Shown here in pieces: positions 25,130 to 34,170 of a DNA stretch of 64,000 bases (its first letter is position 1; each line of letters starts with the position of its first letter). Location: assembly GCA_963704585.1 (NCBI GenBank), contig OY969919.1, positions 1,860,001 through 1,924,000 of the forward strand, read 5' to 3'. The notes under the pieces are model-generated. The model did no database searches. It was not told where the DNA came from and saw only the letters and a list, made by a program, of their open reading frames with translations. The translations under genes and the position numbers were made by a program. This DNA comes from Bog-756 sp963704585. GTDB taxonomy: Bacteria > Actinomycetota > Acidimicrobiia > Acidimicrobiales > RAAP-2.

Positions 25130-26667
25130 GGTGCGGGCGGGTCGCTCTGCACGCCGCGCCCGGGCGCGCCGATGAATCGGATCCCGAGCCGGTCACGGCC
25201 CAGCGCGTCGGGGTGGTCGAGCCCGGTCTGGCGCGGGAGCGGAACGGTCGGGCCGTGGTCGAACGAGCTGCCCGCGCCGTCGAAGCCCGTGTCGGAGCCG
25301 TCGGGCACCGGCTCCTCACCCTCGGACGGTGGCAGGAAACCGTACCGGCGCATCACCGCGGTCGCCCCGGGGTGCGGCGGCCACATCGGGATGCTCGAGC
25401 CGGGAGGTGTCGCCGCCCCGACCCCCGCCTCCCGGGCAGTGCCGGAACCGCCGCCCGGCTTCGGACCCCGCCCTCCACCGGGTCCGCCCGATGACGAGCC
25501 CGCGCCCGGACCGCCCATCGGGCCGTCGCCCATCGAGCCGCCGCCCATCGAGCCGCCGCTCAGTGCGCCGCCGACGGCGCCGGCGGGACCGGCCATCGCG
25601 CCGGCGGCCGCCGAGCGCAGCGCGATCTGGGCGAGACCGCGCGCCGGTGCGCCGATGCCCTGCTGGGCACGTCGGCTGACCCCCTCGAGATGGGCGACCG
25701 CCCCGGCCTCGAAGAACGGCAGCAGTCGGAGGAGCGTCCACGGGCTCGCCGCCGCGAGGAGGAGCAGGGCGGCGCCCTCGACGACCGCGGTGAACCCGCC
25801 ACCCCCGCCGGTTGTGCCGGTGGGCGTGGCGCCGCCCCCGCCGGCGAGCGCCGCGGCGGCGAGGCTCAGCACCGAGACGATCACGAACTTCCCGAGCACC
25901 AGGGCGATCAGGGTGTCGACCAGCCGGCGGCACCAGTGGGCGATCGCGGGGTAGGCCAAGCTCGCCAGCGCGAGCGGGAGGAAGAGCACCGCCACGTAGA
26001 CCGCGGCCGAGCGGACGAGCAGCTCGACCCAGACCAGTACCGCGCCGACGACGACCGCGATGCCGCCGAGGAAGACGACGAAGGTCGGGGCACCCGGTTG
26101 GCCCGTCGCACCCGAGACCGAGAGCGCGCCCACGACGTTGCCCATGAAGTGCCCGGTGTCGAGGCCGGCACCCTGCGCGACGTCCGCGCTCATCGCGTCG
26201 GTCAGGGCGAGCCCGAGCTGGACCAGCTTGACGGCGACCGCGGTGAGCAGGAGTGCGAGGGGCACGTTGAGGAGGACCGAGCGGAGCAGCATCGAGAGGT
26301 CCTGGCGGACGACCGCCTGCACGACGCCGAGCAGGAGCAGCGGCATCACGACCACGCCGGCCAGCGCGGCCATAGCCTGGAAGTGGACGGTGAACCACGT
26401 CGCGCCGAGGTCGATGCCGGTCGTCGCGCCGAGCACGGTGCCGATCTGCCCGAGCAGCCACACGGCCCCTGCCGAGACCCAGCCCCCCAGCGCGTTGAGC
26501 ACGCTGTCGACCCCGAAGCCCGCGACCTGCGAGGCGACCGAACCCACGACACCCGAGCCCGCGCCGACGACCTGGCAGACCGGTCCGAGCCCGGCCGCGC
26601 CGAGCGCGCCCGCGACCGGCGGGCAGGAGGGCACCGGGACGAGCGGGAGCCCGCCGAGCGAGGCCAC
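25126..26667 (-). CDS. Polytopic VirB6/TrbL-like membrane channel protein
   Basis: The 513-residue protein has about six hydrophobic segments between residues 60 and 310 (AMAALAGVVVMPLLLLGVVQ; SVLLNVPLALLLTAVAVKLV; FVVFLGGIAVVVGAVLVWVE; AAVYVAVLFLPLALASLAYP; FVIVSVLSLAAAALAGGGGA; AALLLLAAASPWTLLRLLPF). A Gly/Pro-rich cytoplasmic tail with GGSMGGGSMGDGPMGGPG repeats follows. This is the VirB6/TrbL plan. The GTG start lies one base after the preceding stop. Confidence 0.8.
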   Translation of the reverse strand: MASLGGLPLVPVPSCPPVAGALGAAGLGPVCQVVGAGSGVVGSVASQVAGFGVDSVLNALGGWVSAGAVWLLGQIGTVLGATTGIDLGATWFTVHFQAMAALAGVVVMPLLLLGVVQAVVRQDLSMLLRSVLLNVPLALLLTAVAVKLVQLGLALTDAMSADVAQGAGLDTGHFMGNVVGALSVSGATGQPGAPTFVVFLGGIAVVVGAVLVWVELLVRSAAVYVAVLFLPLALASLAYPAIAHWCRRLVDTLIALVLGKFVIVSVLSLAAAALAGGGGATPTGTTGGGGGFTAVVEGAALLLLAAASPWTLLRLLPFFEAGAVAHLEGVSRRAQQGIGAPARGLAQIALRSAAAGAMAGPAGAVGGALSGGSMGGGSMGDGPMGGPGAGSSSGGPGGGRGPKPGGGSGTAREAGVGAATPPGSSIPMWPPHPGATAVMRRYGFLPPSEGEEPVPDGSDTGFDGAGSSFDHGPTVPLPRQTGLDHPDALGRDRLGIRFIGAPGRGVQSDPPAP

Positions 26668-26668
26668 G

Positions 26669-27079
26669 TCAGTGGACGCTCTGGCCGGTGGTGAAGAAGA
26701 AGTTGACGATGGCCGGGCCCGCGCCGATGAGGAGCGCGGCCAGTCCCGAGATCAGCACGGCCCGGCGACCCACGAATGTCTGCTGATAGTTCTGCGCGTG
26801 CGATCCGAGCGCCCACGCGGCCGCGCCGATGAGCAGCGCGACCAACGAGAGAGCGAGCGCCCAGCCCCCGATGCCGTTCATGAGGTGCTGGAGGACCTGG
26901 CCGCCGGGGAGCGCCGAGGGGTCCGGGCTCATGGTGACGTCGAGCAACCGGGCCGCGCCATGCGTCCCGCCCGGAGGTCGAGCCGATGCCGGTCCGGCGG
27001 CGAGCGAGGAGGCGAAGTGGCGCGCGTCACCCGGGTGGAGCAGTGGTGGGACGGCACCGGAGAGGGTCAGGTGGGCCAT
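26669..27079 (-). CDS. DUF6112-type small membrane protein (VirB2-like subunit)
   Basis: The last 87 residues (LPGGQVLQHLMNGIGGWALA; LSLVALLIGAAAWALGSHAQ; RRAVLISGLAALLIGAGPAI; VNFFFTTGQSVH) have two membrane helices, as in DUF6112 proteins that head actinobacterial transfer operons. The family resembles pilin-like VirB2/TrbC subunits. ATG at 27079 is used because a TTGATA-N17-TAGCCT promoter places transcription start at this codon, making the mRNA leaderless. ATG at 26932 would give a shorter protein. It is the operon's first gene. Confidence 0.72.
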   Translation of the reverse strand: MAHLTLSGAVPPLLHPGDARHFASSLAAGPASARPPGGTHGAARLLDVTMSPDPSALPGGQVLQHLMNGIGGWALALSLVALLIGAAAWALGSHAQNYQQTFVGRRAVLISGLAALLIGAGPAIVNFFFTTGQSVH

Positions 27080-27086
27080 CGCCTCA

Positions 27087-27115
27087 GGCTAGAGCGCACT
27101 CCATGCATTATCAAG
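27087..27115 (-). promoter_or_regulatory. Leaderless promoter of the type IV secretion-like operon
   Basis: TTGATA (27115-27110), 17 bases and TAGCCT (27092-27087) fit actinobacterial TTGNNN/TANNNT boxes. Transcription would start at about 27080, next to the ATG at 27079. The flanking 27105-27145 is unusually AT-rich for this window. The same gap also serves the divergent senX3, whose start GTG follows CATGCT by six bases. Confidence 0.6.
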
Positions 27116-27195
27116 ATGTTTCAGTATTTTTCATATCTTTTCCGTGCCTCCCAAGCCATCCCCGGATCGTGGCACGGGCCTGCCATGCTTAGGCG

Positions 27196-28434
27196 GTGAC
27201 GCCGGTCGTGATCGGGTACGCCGTGCTGGCCGTCGTGGCGGTCGTCGCGGTCTTCGTCGCCGCCCGCATGGGACGGCGTGCCGGACGCCGCAACCTCACG
27301 CAGCGCCTCACCGCCCTGTCGAACCGGCTCGGCGTCGAGCCGCCGGACGAGGGCGGGGTCGAGCCGGTCCTCAGCCACCTCGAGCGGGTGACCGGCGACG
27401 CGGCGGAAGCGGTGACCGAGGCGAGCTCCGAGGCCATCCGCCTGCGTCGGGCCCTCGACACCCTGCCGCAGGGGGTCATCGTCTGCGACGAGAACGGCGA
27501 GGTGGCCTTCCGCAACACCCGGGCCGTCGCGCTGATGTCGAACCGGCACGGGGACGTGCTCGCCGCGCAGGCCGTCACCGAGCTCCTCGAGAACGCGTGG
27601 CAGGACGGCTCCGCCCAGCGCACGCTCGATCTCTACGGACCGCCGCGCCAGACCCTGACCGTGCGCACGCGGCTCATCGACGACGGACGGCGTCCGCTCG
27701 GGGTCATCGCGATCATCGAGGACGTCTCGGAGCGGCGCCGGCTCGAGGAGATCCGCCGCGACTTCGTGGCCAACGTGAGCCACGAGCTCAAGACCCCGAT
27801 GGGCGCGCTCGGGCTGCTCGCCGAGACGCTCACCGTCGAGCCGGACCCCGCGGTCGCGCAACGCCTCGCCTCGCGCATCCACTCCGAGGCGTTCCGGGTG
27901 AGCCGGATCATCGACGACCTCCTCGACCTCAGTCGCATCGAGTCCGAGGAGGCACCGCCCCGCGAGCCGATCTACGTCAACCTGGTCATGGCCGAGGCGG
28001 TCGAACGCGTCAGGTCGGCCGCGGAACAGCGGCGCATTACCATCGAGCTCGATGAGCCCGATCCACCGGTGCACGTCCTCGGCGACCGCCGGCAACTGGT
28101 CTCCGCGATGCACAGCCTGCTCGAGAACGCCGTCACCTTCTCCTACGAGGACAGCGCGGTGAGCGTCTCGGGGTGCAGGAGCGACGGGGAGATCCGCCTG
28201 TCGGTCACCGACCACGGCGTGGGGATCCCCGCCCGCGACCTCGAGCGCATCTTCGAGCGCTTCTACCGGGTCGACCACGGACGGAGCCGCGAGACCGGCG
28301 GGACCGGCCTCGGCCTCTCGATCGTCCGCCACGTCGCGAGCAACCACCAGGGCCGGGTCGAGGTCGACTCCCGTGAAGGCGAGGGCTCGACGTTCACCCT
28401 GATCCTGCCCAGTCCCGGCGACTACTCCGAATGA
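27196..28434 (+). CDS. senX3: SenX3-type sensor histidine kinase
   Basis: The 412-residue kinase has a membrane helix at about 3-24 (VVIGYAVLAVVAVVAVFVAA), a PAS-like sensor (LPQGVIVCDENGEVAFRNTR), the phosphoacceptor region RRDFVANVSHELKTPMGALG near residue 195, and an ATPase domain with LLENAVTFSYEDS, VTDHGVGIPARDLERIFERF and GGTGLGLSIVRHVASNHQG. Layout and motif spelling are close to SenX3, which phosphorylates RegX3 under phosphate limitation. GTG starts it, and no ribosome site is seen, so it may be leaderless. It overlaps regX3 by four bases (ATGA). The Pho target genes are not in the window. Confidence 0.9.
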   Translation: MTPVVIGYAVLAVVAVVAVFVAARMGRRAGRRNLTQRLTALSNRLGVEPPDEGGVEPVLSHLERVTGDAAEAVTEASSEAIRLRRALDTLPQGVIVCDENGEVAFRNTRAVALMSNRHGDVLAAQAVTELLENAWQDGSAQRTLDLYGPPRQTLTVRTRLIDDGRRPLGVIAIIEDVSERRRLEEIRRDFVANVSHELKTPMGALGLLAETLTVEPDPAVAQRLASRIHSEAFRVSRIIDDLLDLSRIESEEAPPREPIYVNLVMAEAVERVRSAAEQRRITIELDEPDPPVHVLGDRRQLVSAMHSLLENAVTFSYEDSAVSVSGCRSDGEIRLSVTDHGVGIPARDLERIFERFYRVDHGRSRETGGTGLGLSIVRHVASNHQGRVEVDSREGEGSTFTLILPSPGDYSE

Positions 28435-29210
28435 GCAAGCGGCAGGAGACGGCGGACCCGACCCAGACGAAGGTCCTCCTCGCGGAGGACGACGAGTCGT
28501 TCATCGACGCGCTCGTGATCGGTCTCGCACGGGAGGGCTTCGACGTGACCGTCGCCCGTGACGGCAACGAGGCGCTCCGGCTCTTCGCGTCCGTCGAGCC
28601 CGACCTCGTGCTGCTCGATCTCATGCTCCCGAGGCTCTCGGGGATCGACGTCTGCCGTTCGATCCGGGCGCGCTCGCAGGTCCCGATCATCATGGTCACG
28701 GCCAAGGGCACCGAGATCGACACGGTGGTCGGGCTCGAGGTCGGCGCCGACGACTACGTCGCGAAGCCCTACCGGCTCCGCGAGCTCGTCGCGCGGATGC
28801 GGGCCGTGCTCCGGCGCACCCCCGCCGGCGAGCACACGCAGGCCGCCGCGGCGGTCGGCGGGAACGACCGCACACCGGCCGTCGGCCGGAACGAGGGGAG
28901 CGGCGTCCTCGAGGCCGGCGGCGTCCAGATCGACCCCGACCGCCACCTCGTCTTCATCCGCGGCAAGGACGTGCACCTCCGCCGCAAGGAGTTCGAGCTC
29001 CTCTCGCTCCTGATGGAGAACGCGGGGCGGCTGCTCACCCGCGACGTGCTCATCGACCGGGTGTGGGGGTCGGACTACTTCGGCGACACCAAGACGCTCG
29101 ACGTGCACATCAAGCGCCTGCGCACCCACGTGGAGGAGGACCCCTCCTCACCCAAGCTGATCACGACGATCCGCGGCGTGGGCTACCGCTTCGACGCACC
29201 GCGCACCTGA
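28431..29210 (+). CDS. regX3: RegX3-type response regulator
   Basis: The 259-residue product is an OmpR/PhoB-class regulator. The receiver has the acidic pair ED at 19-20, the phosphorylated Asp at 63 (PDLVLLDLMLPRLSG), IIMVTAKG and DDYVAKPYRLREL. A winged-helix domain follows (LRRKEFELLSLLMENAGRLL; LIDRVWGSDYFGDTKTLDVH; GVGYRFD). The linker (about 130-155) is longer than in mycobacterial RegX3. It is coupled to senX3, and a similar pair controls phosphate uptake in actinobacteria. Confidence 0.92.
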   Translation: MSKRQETADPTQTKVLLAEDDESFIDALVIGLAREGFDVTVARDGNEALRLFASVEPDLVLLDLMLPRLSGIDVCRSIRARSQVPIIMVTAKGTEIDTVVGLEVGADDYVAKPYRLRELVARMRAVLRRTPAGEHTQAAAAVGGNDRTPAVGRNEGSGVLEAGGVQIDPDRHLVFIRGKDVHLRRKEFELLSLLMENAGRLLTRDVLIDRVWGSDYFGDTKTLDVHIKRLRTHVEEDPSSPKLITTIRGVGYRFDAPRT

Positions 29211-29219
29211 CCACGGTCC

Positions 29220-29235
29220 CGGCGGCAGGCCGCCG
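29220..29235. terminator. Short hairpin between convergent regX3 and serS
   Basis: CGGCGG-CAGG-CCGCCG is a perfect six-base stem ten bases after the regX3 stop. It lies in a 54-bp convergent gap and has no T-tract, so it is only a plausible bidirectional terminator. Confidence 0.4.
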
Positions 29236-29264
29236 GTCGTACCTCGCCGCCGGCGGCGCGCCCC

Positions 29265-30554
29265 TCAGGTCATCGGACCGAGGACCAGGCTCCCGCCGAA
29301 GTAAGGACCGAGCGCCTCGGGGAGGACGACCGAGCCGTCCGACCGTCGCCCCGTCTCGACGAGCGCCGCCCAAATCCTCGCCCACGCGAGCGCCGAGCCG
29401 TTGAGGGTGTGCACGAAGGCCGGCGCGCCCCCGGCGGCCGGCCGGTAGCGGATGTTGCCGCGGCGCGCCTGGTAGTCGCCGAACCAGCTCACCGAGGAGA
29501 CCTCGAGCCACTGGTCGACCCCCGGCGAGTACACCTCGAGATCGAAGGTCCGTGCCGACGAGCTGCCGAGGTCTCCCGCGCAGAGGTCGAGCACCCGGTA
29601 CTGCAGCCCGAGCTCCTCGAGGAGGCCGGTCGCGCGGCGGACCATGTCGGCGTGCACCCCGTCGGCCTGTTCGGGCGTCGCGTAGGCGAAGAGCTCGACC
29701 TTGTCGAACTCGTGCACGCGCAACAGGCCCCGGGTGTCGCGCCCGGCCGAGCCCGCCTCGCGCCGGTAGCACGCGGTGCCCGCGGTCATCCGGAGTGGCA
29801 AGTCGGCCTCGTCGAGGATCTCGCCGCGCCACATCGAGGTGAGCGGCACCTCGGCGGTCGGGATGGCCCAGAGGTCGTCGCGCTCGAGATGGTAGGCGTC
29901 CTCTTCGAACTTGGGCAGCTGCCCGGTCGCGGTCATCGTGTCGGTCAGCACCATCGTCGGCGGACGGATCTCGACGAAGGCGTCGGCGTGGCGGTCGAGG
30001 GCGAAGGAGGTCAGTGCGCGCAGCAGGCGGGCACCCGCGCCGCGGTAGAGCGGGAACATCGATCCCGAGAGCTTCGCCCCGCGCTCCATGTCAAGGATGC
30101 CGAGCGCCGCGCCGGTCTCCCAGTGGGGGATGCGCTGGGACTCGCCGTAGGTGGGGGCGCGCTCTGGCCAGCTGCGCACCGTGACGTTGTCCTCGGGCCC
30201 GGCGCCGTCGGGCGCGTCGGGCGCGGGCAGGTTCGGGAGGAAGAGCAGGGCGCGCCGCACCTCCTCCTGGGCACGCTCGGCGACCTCGTTGAGCGAACGC
30301 TCCTCGTCGCCCGCACGGCGGCTCCGCTCCGTGAGCTCCTCGGCGAGCGCCGTGTCCTCGGCGCGCCGCGCCTGGCCCACCTGCTTGGACAGCGCTTTCA
30401 CCTCGGCACGCAGTTCGTCGCGCAGCCCTGTCGCCGCGCGGGACTCGAGATCGAGCGCGAGGAGCCGGTCGACCTCGCCGGGATCGACCCCGCGGCGGGC
30501 GAGCGCGGCCTTGACCGCGTCGACGTCACTCCTCACCGCTCGGATGTCGATCAT
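29265..30554 (-). CDS. serS: Serine--tRNA ligase
   Basis: The 429-residue enzyme has the N-terminal tRNA-binding coiled coil (MIDIRAVRSDVDAVKAALAR onward) and class II motifs: GSMFPLYRGAGARLLRAL, LRMTAGTACYRREAGSAGRD followed by TRGLLRVHEFDKVELF, and C-terminal TLNGSALAWARIWAALVET. It charges tRNA-Ser in the cytoplasm. ATG at 30552-30554 is chosen because it begins exactly at the family start. It is divergent from the ABC exporter with a 27-bp gap. Confidence 0.97.
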   Translation of the reverse strand: MIDIRAVRSDVDAVKAALARRGVDPGEVDRLLALDLESRAATGLRDELRAEVKALSKQVGQARRAEDTALAEELTERSRRAGDEERSLNEVAERAQEEVRRALLFLPNLPAPDAPDGAGPEDNVTVRSWPERAPTYGESQRIPHWETGAALGILDMERGAKLSGSMFPLYRGAGARLLRALTSFALDRHADAFVEIRPPTMVLTDTMTATGQLPKFEEDAYHLERDDLWAIPTAEVPLTSMWRGEILDEADLPLRMTAGTACYRREAGSAGRDTRGLLRVHEFDKVELFAYATPEQADGVHADMVRRATGLLEELGLQYRVLDLCAGDLGSSSARTFDLEVYSPGVDQWLEVSSVSWFGDYQARRGNIRYRPAAGGAPAFVHTLNGSALAWARIWAALVETGRRSDGSVVLPEALGPYFGGSLVLGPMT

Positions 30555-30581
30555 GCCGGCACAACGGTAGCCTGGCGCACC

Positions 30582-31687
30582 GTGACCGACGCCCACGTCC
30601 CCGGCGGCGTCGAACAGGGACGGACGCTGCCGAGTGCGTTCGGGGCAGCTGGCTCCGCGACCGCGGCGGCGGTGACCGCGCCGGCCGTCGTCTGCGATGA
30701 GCTCGTCGTCCGGTACGGCGCGCTCGTCGCGGTCGACCACCTCTCCTTCGCAGCCGCACGCGGCGAGGTCGTCGCCCTCCTCGGTCCGAACGGCGCGGGC
30801 AAGACCAGCACCGTCGAGGCGCTCGAGGGCTACCGCCCGGTCGCCGGTGGCACCGCCCGGGTGCTCGGCCTCGATCCTGTGCGCGACCACCGCGCGCTGG
30901 TCCCCCGCATCGGGGTCATGCTCCAGCGCGGCGGTGTCTACCCGATGCTCGGTCCCGCCCGCATCCTCGAGCTGTTCGCCGCCTACTACGACGACCCCGA
31001 GGACCCGGCCGCGCTCCTGCAGGCCGTGGGGCTCGCCCGGGCTGCCCGGACACCGTGGCGCCGGCTGTCCGGGGGGAGCAGCAGCGCCTCGCATTCGCGC
31101 TCGCGCTGGTCGGGAGGCCGGAGGTCCTCTTCCTCGACGAGCCGACCGCGGGGGTCGACCCGGAAGGACGACTGCTCGTGCGCGACCTCGTCGCCGCCCA
31201 GCGCGACCGCGGGGGCTGCGTCCTCCTCACCACGCACGAGCTCGCGGAGGCAGAGCGCCTCGCCGATCGGGTCGTCATCGTCGACCACGGTCGCAAGCTC
31301 GCGGACGGCACGCCGGCGTCGCTCGCCGCGGGCACGTCGGACGGGTCGATCCGCTTCACGAGCGAGCCGGGGCTCGACGCGGCCTCGCTGCTCGCCGCGG
31401 TCGGCGAAGGCGGCGCACTCGACGAGGAGCGGCCGGGCGCCTACCGCCTCCGCCCGCCCGCGGGGTCCACCACGCCGGCGATCGTGGCCGCGCTCGCCGG
31501 GTGGCTCTGGGCACACGACCGGGCGCTCGGAGACCTGCGCACCGGTCACTCCCTCGAGGACGCGTACCTCGCGATCACCGGCTCGACCGGCGGGCCCGAG
31601 CCCGACGACCCCAATGGCGCCGCCGGCGGCGGCGCAGCTTCCGGCGGCCGGCGGCGCGACCGCAGGGGCCGAGGGGACGCGGGCTGA
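30582..31687 (+). CDS. ABC exporter ATP-binding protein, split by a one-base frameshift
   Basis: The first frame gives Walker A (LLGPNGAGKTSTVEALEGYR), the Q-loop region (GVMLQRGGVYPMLG) and LSGG. The rest (EQQRLAFALALVGRPEVLFL followed by DEPTAGVDPEGRLL, then LLTTHELAEAERLADRVVIV) is in another frame. The break is in the six-G run at 31071-31076; one more G restores the signature LSGGEQQRL and gives about 368 residues. This is an ABC-2-type ATPase, as in drug or antibiotic exporters, acting with the next gene (TGATG overlap). GTG at 30582 is the start. Confidence 0.87.
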
Positions 31688-32427
31688 TGCGACCGCTCGC
31701 CGCGCAGCTGCGTGCCGAGGTGCGGATGCTCGCCGCCAACGGCGAGACCCTGCTCCTCACCCTCGGGATCCCGGTCCTCCTGCTCGTCTTCTTCGCCGAG
31801 GTGCACGCGCTCCCGACCGGCACCCCCCATCCGGTCGACTTCCTCGTCCCGGGGGTGCTCGCGCTCGCCGTAATGGCGACGTCGATGACCGCGCTCTCGA
31901 TCGGGACCGGCTTCGAACGCGGTTACGGCGTGCTCAAGCGCCTCGGCACGACCCCGCTCGGGAGGCCGCGACTGCTCGCCGCCAAGATCACCGCGATCGT
32001 CGGCGTGGAGCTCGTCCAGTCGGTCGTCGTCGTCGCGGTCGGCGCGGCGCTCGGCTGGTCGCCGGGTGGACCGGGCGGTGCAGGCACCCTCGTCGGTGCG
32101 GCGATCGCCGCGATGGTGCTCGGCACGGTCGCCTTCGCAGGCATCGGCCTCCTCCTCGCCGGCCGGCTCGTGCCGTTGCTCAACCTCGCCGTCGTCAACA
32201 CCCTCTTCGTCTTCGGCCTGCTGCTCGGCGGGATGCTCGTGCCACTCGGCAAGCTGCCCGGATGGCTCGAGGGGATCGCCAATGTGCTGCCCCCTGCCGC
32301 CCTCGCCGACGCCCTCCACCGCACGCTCGGCAGCGGCACCGCGCCACCGGCGCGGGACTGGATCGTGCTCGCCGTCTGGGCGGTCGCCGCACCCCTCGTC
32401 GCGGCGACGACGTTCCGCTGGGAGTGA
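31687..32427 (+). CDS. ABC-2 type exporter permease
   Basis: The 246-residue protein has six hydrophobic segments (ETLLLTLGIPVLLLVFFAEV; FLVPGVLALAVMATSMTALS; VVVVAVGAALGWSP; GTLVGAAIAAMVLGTVAFAG; NLAVVNTLFVFGLLLGGMLV; IVLAVWAVAAPLVAAT) and the motif FERGYGVLKRLGTTPLGRPR of ABC-2 permeases. It forms the channel for the upstream ATPase. The substrate is unknown. A cytochrome-assembly link is possible from the neighbours ctaA/ctaB but unproven. Confidence 0.9.
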   Translation: MRPLAAQLRAEVRMLAANGETLLLTLGIPVLLLVFFAEVHALPTGTPHPVDFLVPGVLALAVMATSMTALSIGTGFERGYGVLKRLGTTPLGRPRLLAAKITAIVGVELVQSVVVVAVGAALGWSPGGPGGAGTLVGAAIAAMVLGTVAFAGIGLLLAGRLVPLLNLAVVNTLFVFGLLLGGMLVPLGKLPGWLEGIANVLPPAALADALHRTLGSGTAPPARDWIVLAVWAVAAPLVAATTFRWE

Positions 32428-32433
32428 GCCCGC

Positions 32434-33183
32434 CTACCCCGTGCCCGCGGTCAGGACGTGCAGCCAGTGGTCGAGGGCGGTCTGGTCCACCGCACCGATG
32501 ACATGACCGACGACCGTCCCGGACGGGTCGACGAAGAAGGTGTTGGGCTCGCCGTCGAGGCCGTACAGACCGGCGGCCACCTGCAAGGATGTGTCGACCC
32601 CGACCGGGTAGATGATCCCTGAAGCGTGCACGAAGCCGACCGCGTCGGCATGCGGGTCGCCGACGTCGACGCCCACGAACTGGACCGGCGAGTGCTGTGC
32701 ACGTGCCGTGCGCGCGGCCGCCGCGAGCCGTGGCGTCTCCTCCCGGCACGGGATGCACCACGACGCGAAGAAGTTGAGGACGACGGGCCGGTGACGGGCC
32801 GCGCCGATCTGACCGAGGTCGACCGGCGCGCCCCCGGACAGCGACGGGAGGGAGAAGGACGGCGCATGGTCGCCCACGCCCACCACCCCGCCGGTTCCCG
32901 AACCCGTACCCGAGCTCGACCCCAGTCCGAAGAAGAGCACGACCGCGAGGACCGCCGCGATCGCACTCCCGATGATGAGGGATCGCAGCCGCCGCGGACG
33001 GCGCGCCGGCACGGGCGCGGGCGTCTCGGCGGTGGTTCCCGGTGGACCGGGTGGCGGGGACGCGGGGCCGCCGTCAGCGGTCGGCCCGGAGTCGGTGGTC
33101 GGACCGGAGTCTGCGTTCGGACCGGAGTCGGTGGTCGGTCCGGTGCCCCTCGCCGGTCCGGTGCCCGTGTCCGTGGCGTTCAC
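32434..33183 (-). CDS. Membrane-anchored TlpA/ResA-type thioredoxin
   Basis: The 249-residue product has a Thr/Gly/Pro-rich N-tail with a DSGPxxDSGP repeat (about 1-50), a membrane helix (LIIGSAIAAVLAVVLFFGLG) near 75-95, and a thioredoxin fold with the redox motif in VVLNFFASWCIPCREETPRL and GEPNTFFVDPSGTVVGHVIG. TlpA/ResA proteins reduce disulfides outside the membrane, often for cytochrome c or oxidase maturation, which suits the ctaB/ctaA neighbours. The GTG start overlaps the ctaB stop (GTGA). Confidence 0.9.
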   Translation of the reverse strand: MNATDTGTGPARGTGPTTDSGPNADSGPTTDSGPTADGGPASPPPGPPGTTAETPAPVPARRPRRLRSLIIGSAIAAVLAVVLFFGLGSSSGTGSGTGGVVGVGDHAPSFSLPSLSGGAPVDLGQIGAARHRPVVLNFFASWCIPCREETPRLAAAARTARAQHSPVQFVGVDVGDPHADAVGFVHASGIIYPVGVDTSLQVAAGLYGLDGEPNTFFVDPSGTVVGHVIGAVDQTALDHWLHVLTAGTG

Positions 33184-34085
33184 CGGGTGACGAAGACGTC
33201 GACCGCCATGCAGACGAAGAGCACCGTGAGGTAGGTGATCGAGTAGCCGAAGAGCCGCATCGCCGCCTTCGGCGTCGCGCGGTGCGCGAGGCGCAGCGCG
33301 AGCCCGATGAAGCCGGCACCCAGCAGCGCGGCGGCGGTGACGTAGAACGCACCGAGCGAGGCGACCGGCGCGAGCACCAGCGACACGGCGACCAGCACCA
33401 CGCTGTACACGAGGATCTGTCGCGCCGTGCGCTCGAAGGTGGCGACCGCGGGCAGCATCGGCACGTGGGCCGCCTGGTAGTCGTCCCGGTACTTGACCGC
33501 GAGCGACCAGAAGTGCGGCGGCGTCCAGACGAAGATGAGGGCGAAGAGGACGAAGGGTGCCCAGCCGAGCGAGTCGGTGACCGCGGCCCAGCCGACCAGC
33601 ACCGGCACCGCACCGGCCGCGCCCCCGATCACGATGTTCTGGCTGCTCGTCCGCTTGAGCCAGAGGGTGTAGACGAAGACGTAGAAGAGCGTCGCCGAGA
33701 TCGCGAGCACCGCCGAGAGCAGGTTGACCGCCGCAGCGAGCTCCACGAAGGCGGCGACCTCGAGCGCGATCGCGAAGATCAGCGCGTTGCGGGGCGTGAC
33801 CGCACCCGTGACCAGCGGGCGGTTGCGGGTCCGGTGCATGACCTTGTCGATGTCGCGGTCGACCACCATGTTGATCGCGTTGGCGCCGCCCGCGGCCAGC
33901 GCCCCGCCGACCAGGGTGGCCGCCATCAGCCAGACCGGCGGGAGCCCGCGCTGGGCCACGATCATCGTGGGCAGCGTGGTCACGAGCAGGAGCTCGATGA
34001 TCCGGGGCTTGGTGAGCGCGACGTAGGCGCCGAGCCGGACGCTGAGGGAGGGGCGGCCGGACAGCGCCACCACCGAGAGAGCCAT
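33180..34085 (-). CDS. ctaB: Protoheme IX farnesyltransferase (heme O synthase)
   Basis: The 301-residue UbiA-family protein has the prenyl-binding motif NAINMVVDRDIDKVMHRTRN followed by RPLVTG near residue 72, the second Asp-rich loop KYRDDYQAAHVPMLP near 200, and about eight membrane helices. It makes heme O from heme B for terminal oxidases. The ATG at 34083-34085 is the family-like start (MALSVVALSGRPSLSVRLGA), although no ribosome site is clear. It is divergent from ctaA. Confidence 0.96.
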   Translation of the reverse strand: MALSVVALSGRPSLSVRLGAYVALTKPRIIELLLVTTLPTMIVAQRGLPPVWLMAATLVGGALAAGGANAINMVVDRDIDKVMHRTRNRPLVTGAVTPRNALIFAIALEVAAFVELAAAVNLLSAVLAISATLFYVFVYTLWLKRTSSQNIVIGGAAGAVPVLVGWAAVTDSLGWAPFVLFALIFVWTPPHFWSLAVKYRDDYQAAHVPMLPAVATFERTARQILVYSVVLVAVSLVLAPVASLGAFYVTAAALLGAGFIGLALRLAHRATPKAAMRLFGYSITYLTVLFVCMAVDVFVTR

Positions 34086-34170
34086 CGCACGATGGTAGTG
34101 CTCGGTGCTCCGGGGACCCAAAGTCGCCGGCAGGCGTCACGCGCCGGGGGGCCGGTACGATCGGAGACCG

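Noticed and set aside
20618..27079. Calling the transfer operon an integrative conjugative element
   Set aside because: No integrase, relaxase, att repeats or base-composition change were seen, so only the secretion-like genes are claimed.
27121..28347. 408-codon minus-strand frame opposite senX3
   Set aside because: It is fully antisense to a histidine kinase with clear motifs and has no recognisable domain.
29409..32501. Single 1,030-codon frame through serS and the ABC genes
   Set aside because: Its first part is antisense to serS and its last part is out of frame. Only 30582 to about 31076 is real coding sequence.
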